A stretch of 56,376 nt of DNA, taken from IMG/VR virus record IMGVR_UViG_3300031227_000051, positions 1-56,376 of that record. One strand, written 5' to 3'. A program made the position numbers and the translations under genes. The notes beneath the pieces were generated by a model. It was not told the DNA's origin and searched no databases. It worked only from the letters and a program-made list of their open reading frames with translations. This DNA is from a virus. Of the stretch, positions 28,204-36,897 are shown piece by piece (positions within the stretch are counted from its first letter, which is position 1; each line of letters opens with the position of its first letter).

Positions 28204-28395
28204 ATGGAAAAGGAAACAGTTGCAAATGGAGGAGTCGGATTTTTTGGATGGTTAGCTCTTATTTTTATAGTATTAAAATTAACTAAAGTTATAACTTGGA
28301 GTTGGTGGTTGGTTACGTTACCTCTTTGGGGGCCTATTGCAATAATTATACTTATTGTAATAATAATAGGAACGGTTAGTCTATCAAGCAAATAA
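28204..28395 (+). CDS. TM_Fragile-X-F-like membrane protein, 63 aa
   Basis: 'GFFGWLALIFIVLKLTKVI' then 'WSWWLVTLPLWGPIAIII': two transmembrane helices joined by an aromatic turn, the signature of this common small phage and prophage family of unknown role. SD AAAAAGGAAG. Confidence 0.78.
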   Translation: MEKETVANGGVGFFGWLALIFIVLKLTKVITWSWWLVTLPLWGPIAIIILIVIIIGTVSLSSK

Positions 28396-28446
28396 CATAT
28401 TCAAATAAAGCAGATTGAATTACAATACAAAATGAGGAGTATGAGA

Positions 28447-28668
28447 ATGAATAAGAATAATGGAATGGGATTTGGAGGATGGTTAACGCTTACCTTTATT
28501 GTATTAAAATTAACGAAGGTTATAACTTGGAGTTGGTTATGGGTTTTGTCACCAGTTTGGATAGCCTTAGCTTTATTACTATCTCTTTATATAATTCTTT
28601 ATTTTGTCGAAGGAATATCAGTAAATAAACGAGTCAGACGATTTAAATGGTATGAAAGAAATAAATAA
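28447..28668 (+). CDS. TM_Fragile-X-F-like membrane protein, 73 aa
   Basis: 'GFGGWLTLTFIVLKLTKVI' then TWSWLWVLSPVW, closely related to the preceding gene, with a longer basic tail (RVRRFKWYERNK). ATG 28447 sits 7 nt after AGGAG; ATGs at 28432 and 28441 are alternatives. Confidence 0.75.
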   Translation: MNKNNGMGFGGWLTLTFIVLKLTKVITWSWLWVLSPVWIALALLLSLYIILYFVEGISVNKRVRRFKWYERNK

Positions 28669-28710
28669 AACGAGCAGATAACTACTCAATAATATCTGCT
28701 CGTTTTTGTA
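28668..28710 (+). terminator. Rho-independent terminator
   Basis: AAACGAGCAGATA (28668-28680) pairs with TATCTGCTCGTTT (28693-28705) followed by TT. Ends the membrane-protein unit. Confidence 0.85.
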
Positions 28711-28728
28711 TAAATATACAAAAAATGA

Positions 28729-28755
28729 TTGACAGAATTTGATGACTATTATATT
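28729..28755 (+). promoter_or_regulatory. Promoter before clpX
   Basis: TTGACA 28729-28734, TATATT 28750-28755 (15-nt spacer); 31 nt upstream of the clpX start. Confidence 0.65.
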
Positions 28756-28785
28756 GTAATGTAAAAGATAATAAAGGAGACTTTA

Positions 28786-30102
28786 ATGATAAAAGACAAG
28801 AGTCGTAAATGTTCTTTCTGCGGACGTACCGAAGATGAGGTTGAATTTCTCATAGCGGGAATTGATGGTAATGCTTGTAATGATTGTATCGAGATAATTC
28901 AAACTGTATTTGAGAATATTCAAAAAAGAAAAGATGATGTAGAGAACGGGTTTGAAATTCCTAAACCAAAAGAAATTCACAAATTTTTAGATGAATATGT
29001 AATTGGGCAAGAAAGTGCAAAAAAGACAATATGTGTCGCCGTTTATAATCATTATAAACGAATACTTCAGCAAATCGAAGATGATGACGTTGAAATAGAG
29101 AAAAGTAATATTTTAATGGTAGGACCAACAGGTTCGGGCAAAACATTTATTGCCAAAACATTAGCAAAATTTTTAAAAGTGCCTTTCGCAATTGCCGATG
29201 CTACCACTCTAACAGAAGCAGGATATGTAGGCGATGATGTCGAGAATATTTTAGTTCGTTTACTACAAAATGCAGATTATGATGTAAAGAAAGCAGAGAG
29301 GGGAATTGTATATATTGACGAGATTGATAAAATAGCTCGTACATCCGAAGCTCGCTCTATAACTCGTGACGTTTCAGGGGAAGGTGTTCAGCAAGCTATA
29401 TTAAAGATGTTAGAAGGTGCAAAAGTAAATATACCACCAAAAGGTGGACGAAAACATCCACAACAGGAAATGATTGAAATAGATACGAAAAATATTTTAT
29501 TTATCTCTGGCGGAGCATTTACTGGGTTGAAAACTATAATTAAGGGTCCTGATAAAGAAAAAACTATTGGATTTAATAGTGTACTCAGAGTCGAGAATGA
29601 TTCTACTGATGATGTCGATATGCTCTCAAAATGTACTTCTGATGATTTAGTTAAATATGGACTTATTCCAGAATTGGTGGGTCGCATTCCTATTGTTTCA
29701 TTTTTGGAAGAATTAAATAAAAAGGCATTAATAGAAATACTTACCGAACCTAAGAATGCAATTTGCAAACAATTTAAAAAACTTTTTGAGATGGAAGGGG
29801 TTGAATTAAAATTTAATTCAGCAGCCTTAAACGAAATTGCAGAAATTGCCTCTAATCAAAAAACGGGCGCCCGCAGCTTAAGAGCTATTATGGAAAAATT
29901 TATGCTTGATATAATGTATGATATACCAGATATGAATGCAAAGGAATGTAAGATTACCAAAGGTGTAGTGTCCGGAAAAACAAAACCAAAATATATCTTA
30001 AATGAAGATGAAAAATATGTATGTTCTCAGTCTACGCCGAAGTTGAAGTATGAAATTTCTGAATCCCCGATTGAGTTTGAAATTAAAGTTTGTCAAAAAT
30101 AG
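28786..30102 (+). CDS. clpX: ClpX-like AAA+ unfoldase
   Basis: ATP-driven protein unfoldase, normally the partner of ClpP. 438 aa, close to bacterial ClpX. Zinc-binding domain with Cys 9, 12, 31, 34 (CSFCGR..CNDC); Walker A GPTGSGKT (113-120); [15 protein letters not shown]; Walker [25 protein letters not shown]; a TIGFNS segment at the site of the IGF loop that docks on ClpP; sensor 2 [15 protein letters not shown]. It could use host ClpP or work alone in remodelling. No clpP in the window. The stop is TAG; readthrough would continue in frame into the next gene. Confidence 0.92.
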   Translation: MIKDKSRKCSFCGRTEDEVEFLIAGIDGNACNDCIEIIQTVFENIQKRKDDVENGFEIPKPKEIHKFLDEYVIGQESAKKTICVAVYNHYKRILQQIEDDDVEIEKSNILMVGPTGSGKTFIAKTLAKFLKVPFAIADATTLTEAGYVGDDVENILVRLLQNADYDVKKAERGIVYIDEIDKIARTSEARSITRDVSGEGVQQAILKMLEGAKVNIPPKGGRKHPQQEMIEIDTKNILFISGGAFTGLKTIIKGPDKEKTIGFNSVLRVENDSTDDVDMLSKCTSDDLVKYGLIPELVGRIPIVSFLEELNKKALIEILTEPKNAICKQFKKLFEMEGVELKFNSAALNEIAEIASNQKTGARSLRAIMEKFMLDIMYDIPDMNAKECKITKGVVSGKTKPKYILNEDEKYVCSQSTPKLKYEISESPIEFEIKVCQK

Positions 30103-30111
30103 GAGATAATT

Positions 30112-30879
30112 ATGTCAACAAACTATACACGAATGATTGAAGAAGAGAAAGAGACTAGTTTTGAAAGGTTTATATTAACTTGTGCAAAAGCTTTTGGTGC
30201 ATGTATTGATATGAGAGATGAACCATTAGACAAAAAAATTCCAATTTTTACTCCAGATAACTACTATACCGAAAAATTAGTAAGGAATATAAAGAGATTA
30301 AAAGAATTTAATTCTTTTACAGAAACTGATTTTAAGAGAATGACTGTCGAAAAATTCAATAACAGAATGAAAATTCACAAAGAATATATTAAAGAGGCAT
30401 TAGAATTAAAAAATAAATATGACAATATGTTAAAAAAAGTTGAAGAATGGACACCGCCTACAGAAGATCATGTTGACTTAAAGCAGTTTATGATTGAACA
30501 AATAAAAATGTCTGTCTCAGCAATTTATGAGTCATCACATTATCCAGTTTTATTAACTGTTAATGAATTTAAATCGAATGAATTAACTAAAATTTCACGT
30601 AATATTAAATATTGCATAGAAGAAAATGAAAAAGAAATTAAAAGAGCAAATGAAAGAAATTTATGGATCAAACAATTACGAGAAAGTTTGCTCCCAACAG
30701 AAAATATCGTAAAATTAGATCGTAGTGATTTGATTAAAGGCAAACACGACACTCCAGTTGAAAAAATCGATATATCTCACTTCAAAAACAAGTCAGTAAA
30801 TTTGCACGATATTATGAGAGCAGATAAGATTTTTTTCATTGACGGTAATATAACAAAAACACTTAAAGATAGGTTTTAA
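30112..30879 (+). CDS. Hypothetical helical protein, 255 aa
   Basis: SD AGGAGA 9 nt after the clpX stop. Long charged helices over residues 55-110 and 150-190 suggest coiled coils. No motif recognised. Being in an operon with clpX, it might be an adaptor or substrate, but this is only context. Confidence 0.7.
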   Translation: MSTNYTRMIEEEKETSFERFILTCAKAFGACIDMRDEPLDKKIPIFTPDNYYTEKLVRNIKRLKEFNSFTETDFKRMTVEKFNNRMKIHKEYIKEALELKNKYDNMLKKVEEWTPPTEDHVDLKQFMIEQIKMSVSAIYESSHYPVLLTVNEFKSNELTKISRNIKYCIEENEKEIKRANERNLWIKQLRESLLPTENIVKLDRSDLIKGKHDTPVEKIDISHFKNKSVNLHDIMRADKIFFIDGNITKTLKDRF

Positions 30880-30892
30880 AAAGAGGCAAATT

Positions 30893-31516
30893 ATGAGAGA
30901 AGTATGGAAAGAGTTTTTTAGATTAAAGAGTAATGAAATTAAACTTTGGATTAAGTATGATTTCAGACAAACTATTTTACCGGCAATATTTATACTTTTG
31001 GGTGTTACTCACTTAATCACATCACTTTTGTTCTTGGGAGTAATTATGCTTGAACAAGAAAATATAAATATGTTTTTTGGTTATTATAGTATATCATTTT
31101 TAATTTGGCCATGTGTCGGTCTTATTTGGATAACAAATAAAGTTATGAACTGGCTAATAGATGATTGGGAATTATCAAAATTAAGGAAAAATAATGTTAC
31201 AAGAAAAGAATTACTGAAGTATTATTTAAAATTAAAATATACGGAAATCAGTCATTGGTTTACCAATGAATTTATTAAACCATTTGCTACGGCAATTGCT
31301 ATTTTATATTTTATATGGTCATTTGCCTGTATGTTTCTTTGGATAGTTTTTCCTCGTGATATGAATCAGTATTTATTCTTTATGGCGGTATCATTTTTAA
31401 TTTGGGTGTGTATTTTTCTTATTATTATGGCAAATAAAACTATGTCTTGGCTATCAGATAACTGGAAACTGGCAAGGAAAAATATTAATTATGAGGAAAG
31501 AAGAAATGAAAAGTAA
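30893..31516 (+). CDS. Four-TM membrane protein with internal duplication
   Basis: 207 aa. Two similar halves, each a Trp-rich amphipathic start, two transmembrane helices and a conserved 'SFLIW' / 'NKxMxWLxDxWxL' end (residues 58-95 and 155-195). Cytoplasmic ends basic. Function unknown; the 3' end overlaps the next gene by 11 nt. Confidence 0.75.
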   Translation: MREVWKEFFRLKSNEIKLWIKYDFRQTILPAIFILLGVTHLITSLLFLGVIMLEQENINMFFGYYSISFLIWPCVGLIWITNKVMNWLIDDWELSKLRKNNVTRKELLKYYLKLKYTEISHWFTNEFIKPFATAIAILYFIWSFACMFLWIVFPRDMNQYLFFMAVSFLIWVCIFLIIMANKTMSWLSDNWKLARKNINYEERRNEK

Positions 31517-32231
31517 TAACACTTTAAGCGGACGTATGAAGTTATACGAGAGTGTCAATAGAGATTATCTAGTACCTAATATGTCAACAATTATTAGACT
31601 ATACGGCAAGGCATTTCATAGTTTTACGAAGGGAATGAAAAGACCATTCGATGTAAAACTTATGGATGCAATGAGTGATACTGCAAAATATTTATGCAAA
31701 AACATCATGGGATGTAAAATTGCCTATATTCAGTCAGATGAGATTACACTGTTATTGACAGATTTTGATACTATCAATACAGAACCTTGGTTTAATGGGA
31801 ATATTCAGAAGATGGTATCTATTGCGGCTAGTATGGCAACTGCAAAATTCAATGAGTTAATTGATTCTCAAAAACTTGCAATGTTTGATGCGAGAGTGTT
31901 TCAATTACCAATATGCGAGGTAGTAAACAATTTTATTTGGCGACAACAAGATGCAGTAAGAAATAGTGTTCAATCAGTTGGACAAGCTTATTTTTCACAC
32001 AAGGATTTACACAGGAAGTCTTGTTCTGATATTCAAGATATGTTAATGACAACATATAATGTAAATTGGAATGATTATCCAACTTCTCAGAGAAGAGGTC
32101 GTTGCGTTATTAAAGAAAAATTTCAACATAATGGAGTTGAAAGAACTCACTGGATTACGGATAATGAAATTCCAATTTTTACAAAAGATAGAAATTATAT
32201 TGACAAATTAATGAAGTTTAATAAAATGTAA
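31506..32231 (+). CDS. Thg1-like tRNA guanylyltransferase family protein
   Basis: Thg1 family members add nucleotides in the 3'-5' direction to tRNA 5' ends (G-1 of tRNA-His, or repair). 241 aa; palm-domain signatures IIRLYGKAFHSFTKG (29-43) and AYIQSDEITLLLTD (73-86), then the AxxNARxF-like MFDARVFQLP and NxVxWRQQDAxRNS region (about 140-160). The first metal ligand is unusual: family members have R-x-D-G, here RLYG, so Asp is replaced by Tyr (one base change), which may abolish or alter catalysis. ATG 31506 is preferred for its GAGGAAAG SD. Confidence 0.85.
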   Translation: MKSNNTLSGRMKLYESVNRDYLVPNMSTIIRLYGKAFHSFTKGMKRPFDVKLMDAMSDTAKYLCKNIMGCKIAYIQSDEITLLLTDFDTINTEPWFNGNIQKMVSIAASMATAKFNELIDSQKLAMFDARVFQLPICEVVNNFIWRQQDAVRNSVQSVGQAYFSHKDLHRKSCSDIQDMLMTTYNVNWNDYPTSQRRGRCVIKEKFQHNGVERTHWITDNEIPIFTKDRNYIDKLMKFNKM

Positions 32232-32252
32232 TTAAATAAAAAAGGAAAGAGA

Positions 32253-32615
32253 ATGATAAAAGAACAGATGATAGAGATAGTTAAATCCGGATTGTCTTGG
32301 ACGGCTCAGCAAGCACCCGAAATTATGGGACAGTTAATATTATGGAGAACATGTGATTATATTCTCGGAATTATTTTCAGTTTAATAATATTAATAATTG
32401 TATATCGTATTTTTTTAAATACAGAACATAAGATTGAAAGTGATGAATTCGCAGATTGGGGAGATTATATCGTTACGGCCGTTATACTAGCAATGGTGGG
32501 ATTATTTTTTGTAATAGTTTTGATATGTAATATTTACTTTTTGTTGCAGATATCAATAGCTCCCAAGGTATGGCTGATTGAATATATTTCTGATGCGATG
32601 CGTTGTATTAATTAA
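32253..32615 (+). CDS. Two-TM membrane protein, 120 aa
   Basis: SD AAAGGAAAG. Hydrophobic segments at about residues 36-56 and 76-102, with an acidic loop between. An amphipathic N-terminal helix contains GLSWTAQQAPEIMG. Function unknown. Confidence 0.72.
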   Translation: MIKEQMIEIVKSGLSWTAQQAPEIMGQLILWRTCDYILGIIFSLIILIIVYRIFLNTEHKIESDEFADWGDYIVTAVILAMVGLFFVIVLICNIYFLLQISIAPKVWLIEYISDAMRCIN

Positions 32616-32635
32616 GATTAAAAATTGGAGACTAA

Positions 32636-33007
32636 ATGATAAAAAAAAGTTTATTACCCTGTATAATATGTGGTAGACACTATGACGAATTTGACCCGAA
32701 GAGAGCAGAAATGCCTTTCGATGCTGATAATTTTTGTTCGCAAAATTGTTATAATAAATACAAAACTATACAGGAAGAATATTATAATCGGCAAAGAGCT
32801 AATAAGGAGAATCTTAATTCCAAACTAAAACGATGTCCTTGTTGTGGCTCAAATGCAGAGATACTCAATCACGAGCGTGATGACCCAGAAATTGGTATGG
32901 ACTTTGGCGTATATAATATTAAATGTATTAATTGCAATATACAGACAGAGAAGGTAGAAAAAAATGAAATTGAAAAGGCTATAAAACAATGGAATACAAG
33001 AACTTAA
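32636..33007 (+). CDS. Lar-like zinc-ribbon protein, 123 aa
   Basis: Two zinc ribbons: CIICGRHYDEF..FCSQNC (about residues 10-40) and LKRCPCCGSNAEIL..IKCINCNIQ, ending EIEKAIKQWNTR. The second half matches the Lar (restriction alleviation) family, CPFCG..C..C..eAi..WN.R. Members modulate host type I restriction-modification; here it is inferred by similarity only. Confidence 0.78.
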   Translation: MIKKSLLPCIICGRHYDEFDPKRAEMPFDADNFCSQNCYNKYKTIQEEYYNRQRANKENLNSKLKRCPCCGSNAEILNHERDDPEIGMDFGVYNIKCINCNIQTEKVEKNEIEKAIKQWNTRT

Positions 33008-33008
33008 T

Positions 33009-33299
33009 GTGGGACATATGCTATTAATCAAACCTAGAAATCTAATCAAGGCATTAAAGCAACAAGGACCTTTAAAACGAGCTTTTAGAAACTTCTTTGT
33101 GACAGGCAATGCTTGGGGTATGTTCCACAAACGAAGTCATATTAGAGATTCTGGTAAGGAAAAAATTATGTATAATACAGAAGCGTCCGCCACAAAAGGT
33201 GCGAACGCTATGAAAAGAAAATATAACAAACACTTTAGTGTGTATAAATGTATATTTTGTAATGGTTATCATATAGGAAAGAACAGAGAAAATAAATAA
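33009..33299 (+). CDS. Small zinc-finger phage protein
   Basis: The C-terminal 43 residues (MYNTEASATKGANAMKRKYN..VYKCIFCNGYHIG) match a very common small phage family with a C-x-x-C-x-x-x-H finger. A GTG at 33009 extends it to 96 aa; ATG 33168, after TAAGGA, gives the usual family length and may be the true start. Confidence 0.65.
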   Translation: MGHMLLIKPRNLIKALKQQGPLKRAFRNFFVTGNAWGMFHKRSHIRDSGKEKIMYNTEASATKGANAMKRKYNKHFSVYKCIFCNGYHIGKNRENK

Positions 33300-33365
33300 T
33301 AGGTACAAGTATGAGAAAAGATGAATTGATGAAGATTATTGACTAGTGTTTCTAAGGAGTATACC

Positions 33366-33536
33366 ATGAAAAAAAGCGAATTAAAGCGTATAATAAAAGA
33401 AGAGATGGAAAAGGAAGAACGTCAATTCGCTCAAAACCGATCTATGAATGAAAACCTGAGATATAATATTTATGGAGAAGTTGTAGTGTCTATAAAAGTC
33501 GTAACCGAAAGTATAGATAGTATACTTGAATTTTAA
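33366..33536 (+). CDS. Small protein with YNIYGE motif, 56 aa
   Basis: AAGGAG before ATG 33366. Charged helical N-terminus (KRIIKEEMEKEERQFAQ) then RYNIYGEVVVSIKV. Member of the dispersed IYG-motif group. Confidence 0.68.
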   Translation: MKKSELKRIIKEEMEKEERQFAQNRSMNENLRYNIYGEVVVSIKVVTESIDSILEF

Positions 33537-33571
33537 AAACATTTCGAAGACAACATTTTTAAAGGAGAATA

Positions 33572-33781
33572 ATGATGAATAACTTTGCCGAAATGAATAG
33601 AGTTGGGTGCAGAAGAAGAACAGGCGCACAAATGTTTACACCAAAGTTTACATCAAAACAAAGATATGATATTTACGGAAATATTATAATGTCATCTAGT
33701 AAAAGTTCGTGGGAAGAATATGTCAAAAATTACAAAATCTCTTTAAAAAATTGGATAGAAAATTGGAAATCAGATATGTAA
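33572..33781 (+). CDS. Small protein with YDIYGN motif, 69 aa
   Basis: AAAGGAGA before ATG 33572/33575. Basic N-terminus, KQRYDIYGNIIMSSS in the middle, Trp-rich C-terminal helix. IYG-motif group. Confidence 0.68.
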   Translation: MMNNFAEMNRVGCRRRTGAQMFTPKFTSKQRYDIYGNIIMSSSKSSWEEYVKNYKISLKNWIENWKSDM

Positions 33782-33861
33782 AAAATAAAAAATCTTGATA
33801 GTTTTTCGTCATATATATACTAAAGCATAGAGGTGTAAGCGTCACTTACATTTTCTTATAT

Positions 33862-33935
33862 GTCTCTGTAGCATAACTGGATAATGCTTTGGTTTTCTAA
33901 ACCAAGAATCGCAGATTCGAGTCCTGTCAGAGATA
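33862..33935 (+). tRNA. tRNA-Arg(UCU), copy 2
   Basis: GTCTCTG/CAGAGAT, D stem GCAT/ATGC, anticodon stem TTGGT/ACCAA with loop TTTCTAA; CCA not encoded (ATCA). Preceded at 33793-33826 by CTTGATAGTTTTT..TATATATACTAA, similar to the sequences before the GIY-YIG genes. Confidence 0.85.
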
Positions 33936-33960
33936 TCAAAAATTTAATATTGGAGTAATA

Positions 33961-34809
33961 ATGATTAAAGAAGGAAATATCAGATTTCTAAAGACCGCCG
34001 GAAATAAATTTAAGTATATAGATGTAATTAGAAAAGAGATCGACAAGATCGAAAAGCCTTACGTATATGTGGAGCCATTTTTAGGTTCTGGCTCTATATT
34101 AATTAACTGTATTGATGATGATATTATATCTTATGGATTTGATTCTAACGAAAATATAATTAATATATTTAAACATTTCAAAGATATTAATTACGAGGAA
34201 TTAGAACATTTTTACAATACTTACGTTTTAAAATTTGGCAACATAGGAAAAGAAAAGGAAGCATATTATTCATATAGAAATGAAATATATAACAAATTAT
34301 ACTACAAAAATAATAACAAATATTCATCTATGGCATTATATTATTTAATACGAAGTTGCATAAATTCAATGATAAGATTTGGTCCTAATGGTTTCAATCA
34401 GTCATTTGGAAATCGTGGGAGAGATATATATTTAACAAAAGAAAGTCTTGATTTCTATAAAGAAAAAACAAAAAGTGCAAAATTTAGCTGTATTAATTTC
34501 TTTGATATACCAACAAAGCTGTTCGATAATAAAAATATATTATGGTTTCTGGATCCTCCATATGTGGGAATGGGTCATGTTTCTTATCAAGATAACTTTT
34601 CAAAAGATAATTTTGAAAAATTTATTGACATAATCACAAATAAAATAAAGGGAAAGATTTTATATACAGATACCTGGAATGAGATTCATGATATAAAATT
34701 AAAGAATTGGAGAAGAATAGTTTTAAATAAAAGACTATTAACAATATCCCCTCAATTGAAAAAAAAGAATGTAGCTGGTAAAGTAGAATATTTATACTGT
34801 AATTTTTAA
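33961..34809 (+). CDS. Dam-type DNA adenine methyltransferase
   Basis: D12-class N6-adenine methyltransferase, 282 aa. FLKTAGNKFKYIDVI (N-terminal motif X region), YVEPFLGSGSILIN (motif I, SAM binding, about residues 36-49), target-recognition region with RFGPNGFNQSFG, and catalytic FLDPPYVG (motif IV, DPPY, about 196-203). SD GGAGTAA. Methylates DNA, probably GATC-like sites; no partner nuclease is present. All Trp codons are TGG. Confidence 0.9.
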   Translation: MIKEGNIRFLKTAGNKFKYIDVIRKEIDKIEKPYVYVEPFLGSGSILINCIDDDIISYGFDSNENIINIFKHFKDINYEELEHFYNTYVLKFGNIGKEKEAYYSYRNEIYNKLYYKNNNKYSSMALYYLIRSCINSMIRFGPNGFNQSFGNRGRDIYLTKESLDFYKEKTKSAKFSCINFFDIPTKLFDNKNILWFLDPPYVGMGHVSYQDNFSKDNFEKFIDIITNKIKGKILYTDTWNEIHDIKLKNWRRIVLNKRLLTISPQLKKKNVAGKVEYLYCNF

Positions 34810-34813
34810 TAAG

Positions 34814-34841
34814 TTGACAAAATAAGACAAAAGAATAGAGT
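34814..34841 (+). promoter_or_regulatory. Probable promoter, TTGACA-16-TAGAGT
   Basis: TTGACA 34814-34819; the -10 (TAGAGT 34836-34841) is weak. Downstream ATCATAAAGAAA resembles the other promoters. Confidence 0.5.
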
Positions 34842-34937
34842 TGTATCATAAAGAAACAAGCTCGATGTGATTAACATAAAACTTGCATAGTAATATAGAG
34901 CTTGTTACTATGCAAATAAAAAGTTAAGGAGAATGAT

Positions 34938-35183
34938 ATGAGTAGAAGTTTTAAGAAAACAGCAGGATTTACCTATGAAAGTTCAACCCACATTAATTTT
35001 GAAAAAAGACAAGCAAATAAGAAAGTAAGAAGAGCAAATGAAGTTCCGAGTGGAAGAGCATACAAAAAATTATTTGATACGTGGAATATTAGAGATACGA
35101 ATCATCGCTACTACTCTGAAGCTCAGGTCAGAGAATACGTTGAAAAGTATAATGGCAAAAAATACAAAATGCTTATAAAATAA
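34938..35183 (+). CDS. Conserved basic phage protein, 81 aa
   Basis: Starts MSRSFKKTAGF, with RRANEVPSGRAYKKLFDTW in the middle; strongly basic. The pattern recurs in small phage proteins with an 'R.yKkl..sW.I.D' core, function unknown. SD AAGGAGA. Confidence 0.7.
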   Translation: MSRSFKKTAGFTYESSTHINFEKRQANKKVRRANEVPSGRAYKKLFDTWNIRDTNHRYYSEAQVREYVEKYNGKKYKMLIK

Positions 35184-35222
35184 TTTGATAATAAATACAA
35201 AGGTTTTTTATCATTTTTAGCG

Positions 35223-35256
35223 AAAGACACATTAGAAATAATGTGTCTTTTTTTGT
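35223..35256 (+). terminator. Rho-independent terminator
   Basis: AAAGACACATTA/TAATGTGTCTTT with a T-run, immediately before the next promoter. Confidence 0.85.
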
Positions 35257-35268
35257 ATTTAAATAATC

Positions 35269-35296
35269 TTGACAAAATAAGATAAAAGAATATTGT
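35269..35296 (+). promoter_or_regulatory. Promoter, TTGACA-16-TATTGT
   Basis: TTGACA 35269-35274, TATTGT 35291-35296, then ATAGAGTGAAA; drives the DNA glycosylase unit. Confidence 0.8.
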
Positions 35297-35332
35297 TGAA
35301 TTATAGAGTGAAAAAGAAAAGGAGAGATAAAG

Positions 35333-35593
35333 ATGGAAAAGGGAAAAGTTATTTATTTTTCGGATGTGTCTGATAGTGGTGCTTATCAGGTAATAGCGGA
35401 GAAAATCGTAGTTGAAGATAGATATGAAAAGAAGACAGTTTATTCCGGTAGAGAGTGCCATTGTTTTGAAGATTCGAGAGGTCATTATCGAGAACTTCCG
35501 ACTTATTTATGTTTTGAGAATTTAAATGATTTATTTAAAGAGATAGAAAATTCGTTTAATGGAAATTTGACTACATCTCCCTATATGTGGTAA
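35333..35593 (+). CDS. Hypothetical protein, 86 aa
   Basis: SD AAGGAGAG. Beta-rich N-terminus with CHCFEDSRGHYREL in the middle. Overlaps nothing; the next ATG is 5 nt after its stop. Family not recognised. Confidence 0.7.
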   Translation: MEKGKVIYFSDVSDSGAYQVIAEKIVVEDRYEKKTVYSGRECHCFEDSRGHYRELPTYLCFENLNDLFKEIENSFNGNLTTSPYMW

Positions 35594-35598
35594 TTAAA

Positions 35599-36048
35599 AT
35601 GCAAACATTTTTAATTAGTGAAAATCCAGAAGAAACGGCAAAAATATTAGATTATCGTAGATTAGGGAAACAGAGAGTTGAGACAATTCAAATATTAAAT
35701 TCATTACTTAATCTTAATGAAAACAAGAAAGGTTGGAAAAATCACCCAGCAGTTAAAATGTGGAAAGGTTACGAATCTTATTTACTCAAAGTGTATTTAA
35801 AGGCCATTATTAATGAATGGATTAGCCGTGGCTATAAAAACGATAAATGTGCCATTAGATACAAACAATTATATAAAATATTAAAAGATAAAAAAATAAT
35901 TAAGCCTAAATGGTTTAGTGAAGATTTTTTTAATTCGCACAAATCAAATTTGATTAGAAAGAAGCCAGAATATTACAGACAATATTGGTCAGATATACCG
36001 GATAATATAGAGTATATTTGGCCAACAAAGCAATCCGAGGTGTTATAA
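35599..36048 (+). CDS. MSMEG_6728-family (pyrimidine-dimer glycosylase-like) protein
   Basis: 149 aa with the family signatures KILDYRRLGKQRVETIQIL (about 14-32), NHPAVKMWKGYE (about 48-59), and RKKPEYYRQYW..YIWP near the end. The family is annotated as a pyrimidine-dimer DNA glycosylase relative; the mechanism is not well established. Start ATG 35599 chosen over the in-frame GTG 35587. Adjacent to a uracil-DNA glycosylase, suggesting a DNA base repair unit. Confidence 0.85.
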   Translation: MQTFLISENPEETAKILDYRRLGKQRVETIQILNSLLNLNENKKGWKNHPAVKMWKGYESYLLKVYLKAIINEWISRGYKNDKCAIRYKQLYKILKDKKIIKPKWFSEDFFNSHKSNLIRKKPEYYRQYWSDIPDNIEYIWPTKQSEVL

Positions 36049-36705
36049 ATGACAAAAAAAGAGCAAATTACTTTATTAGAAGAGAAGTATAAACAGATTA
36101 GAATTAATGATGAAGCTGGTAATTATGATACGTTACAAGACATCAATCCAATAATATATGGAGGCAATATTAATGCTGATATAATGGTAATAGCCAGAGA
36201 TTTGGGTGCTGATGAAGTTAAGCAAAATCAACCTCTTATAGGTAGAGCTGGACAGTTGTTTAGAACTGTCGCTAAATATTATAATATATTTGATGATATG
36301 TATCTAACAAATTTAATTCCATACAAACCATTTAAAAATGTAGTATTTGAAAAAGAAATTAGAGAAAAATATTTAGATTTGTTGAGAGAACAAATAAGAA
36401 TAATACAACCAAAAATAATAATGACACTTGGAAAGGAATCATTAGAAACGATAAGAAATGAAAATATTAGTTCTGTTTTGAACAGAATTAAATATCTTTA
36501 CTCAAATAGATTAATTTGTGTAGATAATGTTTTGAATACTGGAATAGATGTTAAATGTTTACCTATGGCTCATCCATCATTTTTGATAAGAAAGGGTATA
36601 ACTTCTTCAAATGTGATAAGTAATAATTCTGAATATTCTCAGTTATATTTAAAACTACCCATGCGTATGGGAAGAGCGATATTAAATAAAAAGTTGACAA
36701 AATAA
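36049..36705 (+). CDS. Family 4-like uracil-DNA glycosylase
   Basis: 218 aa. Motif for uracil binding IVIARDLGADE-like (MVIARDLGADEVKQNQP, about 47-63), GRAGQLFRTVAKYY (about 67-80), YLTNLIPYKP, and the second motif AHPSFLIRK (about 178-186). The usual four iron-sulfur cysteines of family 4 are not evident, so it may be a cluster-less phage variant. Removes uracil from DNA. Starts directly after the upstream stop (TAAATG). Confidence 0.85.
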   Translation: MTKKEQITLLEEKYKQIRINDEAGNYDTLQDINPIIYGGNINADIMVIARDLGADEVKQNQPLIGRAGQLFRTVAKYYNIFDDMYLTNLIPYKPFKNVVFEKEIREKYLDLLREQIRIIQPKIIMTLGKESLETIRNENISSVLNRIKYLYSNRLICVDNVLNTGIDVKCLPMAHPSFLIRKGITSSNVISNNSEYSQLYLKLPMRMGRAILNKKLTK

Positions 36706-36721
36706 GATAAAAAGATATTAT
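36694..36721 (+). promoter_or_regulatory. Promoter, TTGACA-16-TATTAT
   Basis: TTGACA 36694-36699 inside the last codons of the UDG gene, TATTAT 36716-36721, then ATAAAGTGAAA. Confidence 0.8.
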
Positions 36722-36749
36722 TGAATCATAAAGTGAAAAGGAGATAAAG

Positions 36750-36896
36750 ATGAAGAGTAATGCAAGAGTTTATACACGAAAAAGACCGGCACACTCTGAT
36801 GATGCACATACGAAAAATAAGCGTTGGTTCAAGCAGAAGGGAAGAAAAAGTGCGAGACGTTTTTTTAAGACAGAAATGCAAAAACAGGAGATATAA
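36750..36896 (+). CDS. Hypothetical very basic protein, 48 aa
   Basis: SD AAGGAGAT, ATG 36750, ends TAA 36896, 1 nt before the next ATG. About a third Lys/Arg (RVYTRKRPAH, KQKGRKSARRFFK); probably binds nucleic acid. Confidence 0.62.
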   Translation: MKSNARVYTRKRPAHSDDAHTKNKRWFKQKGRKSARRFFKTEMQKQEI

Positions 36897-36897
36897 G

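Noticed and set aside
27388-30752. Minus-strand frames opposite clpX and its downstream gene
   Set aside because: Antisense shadows without ribosome sites and with biased composition.
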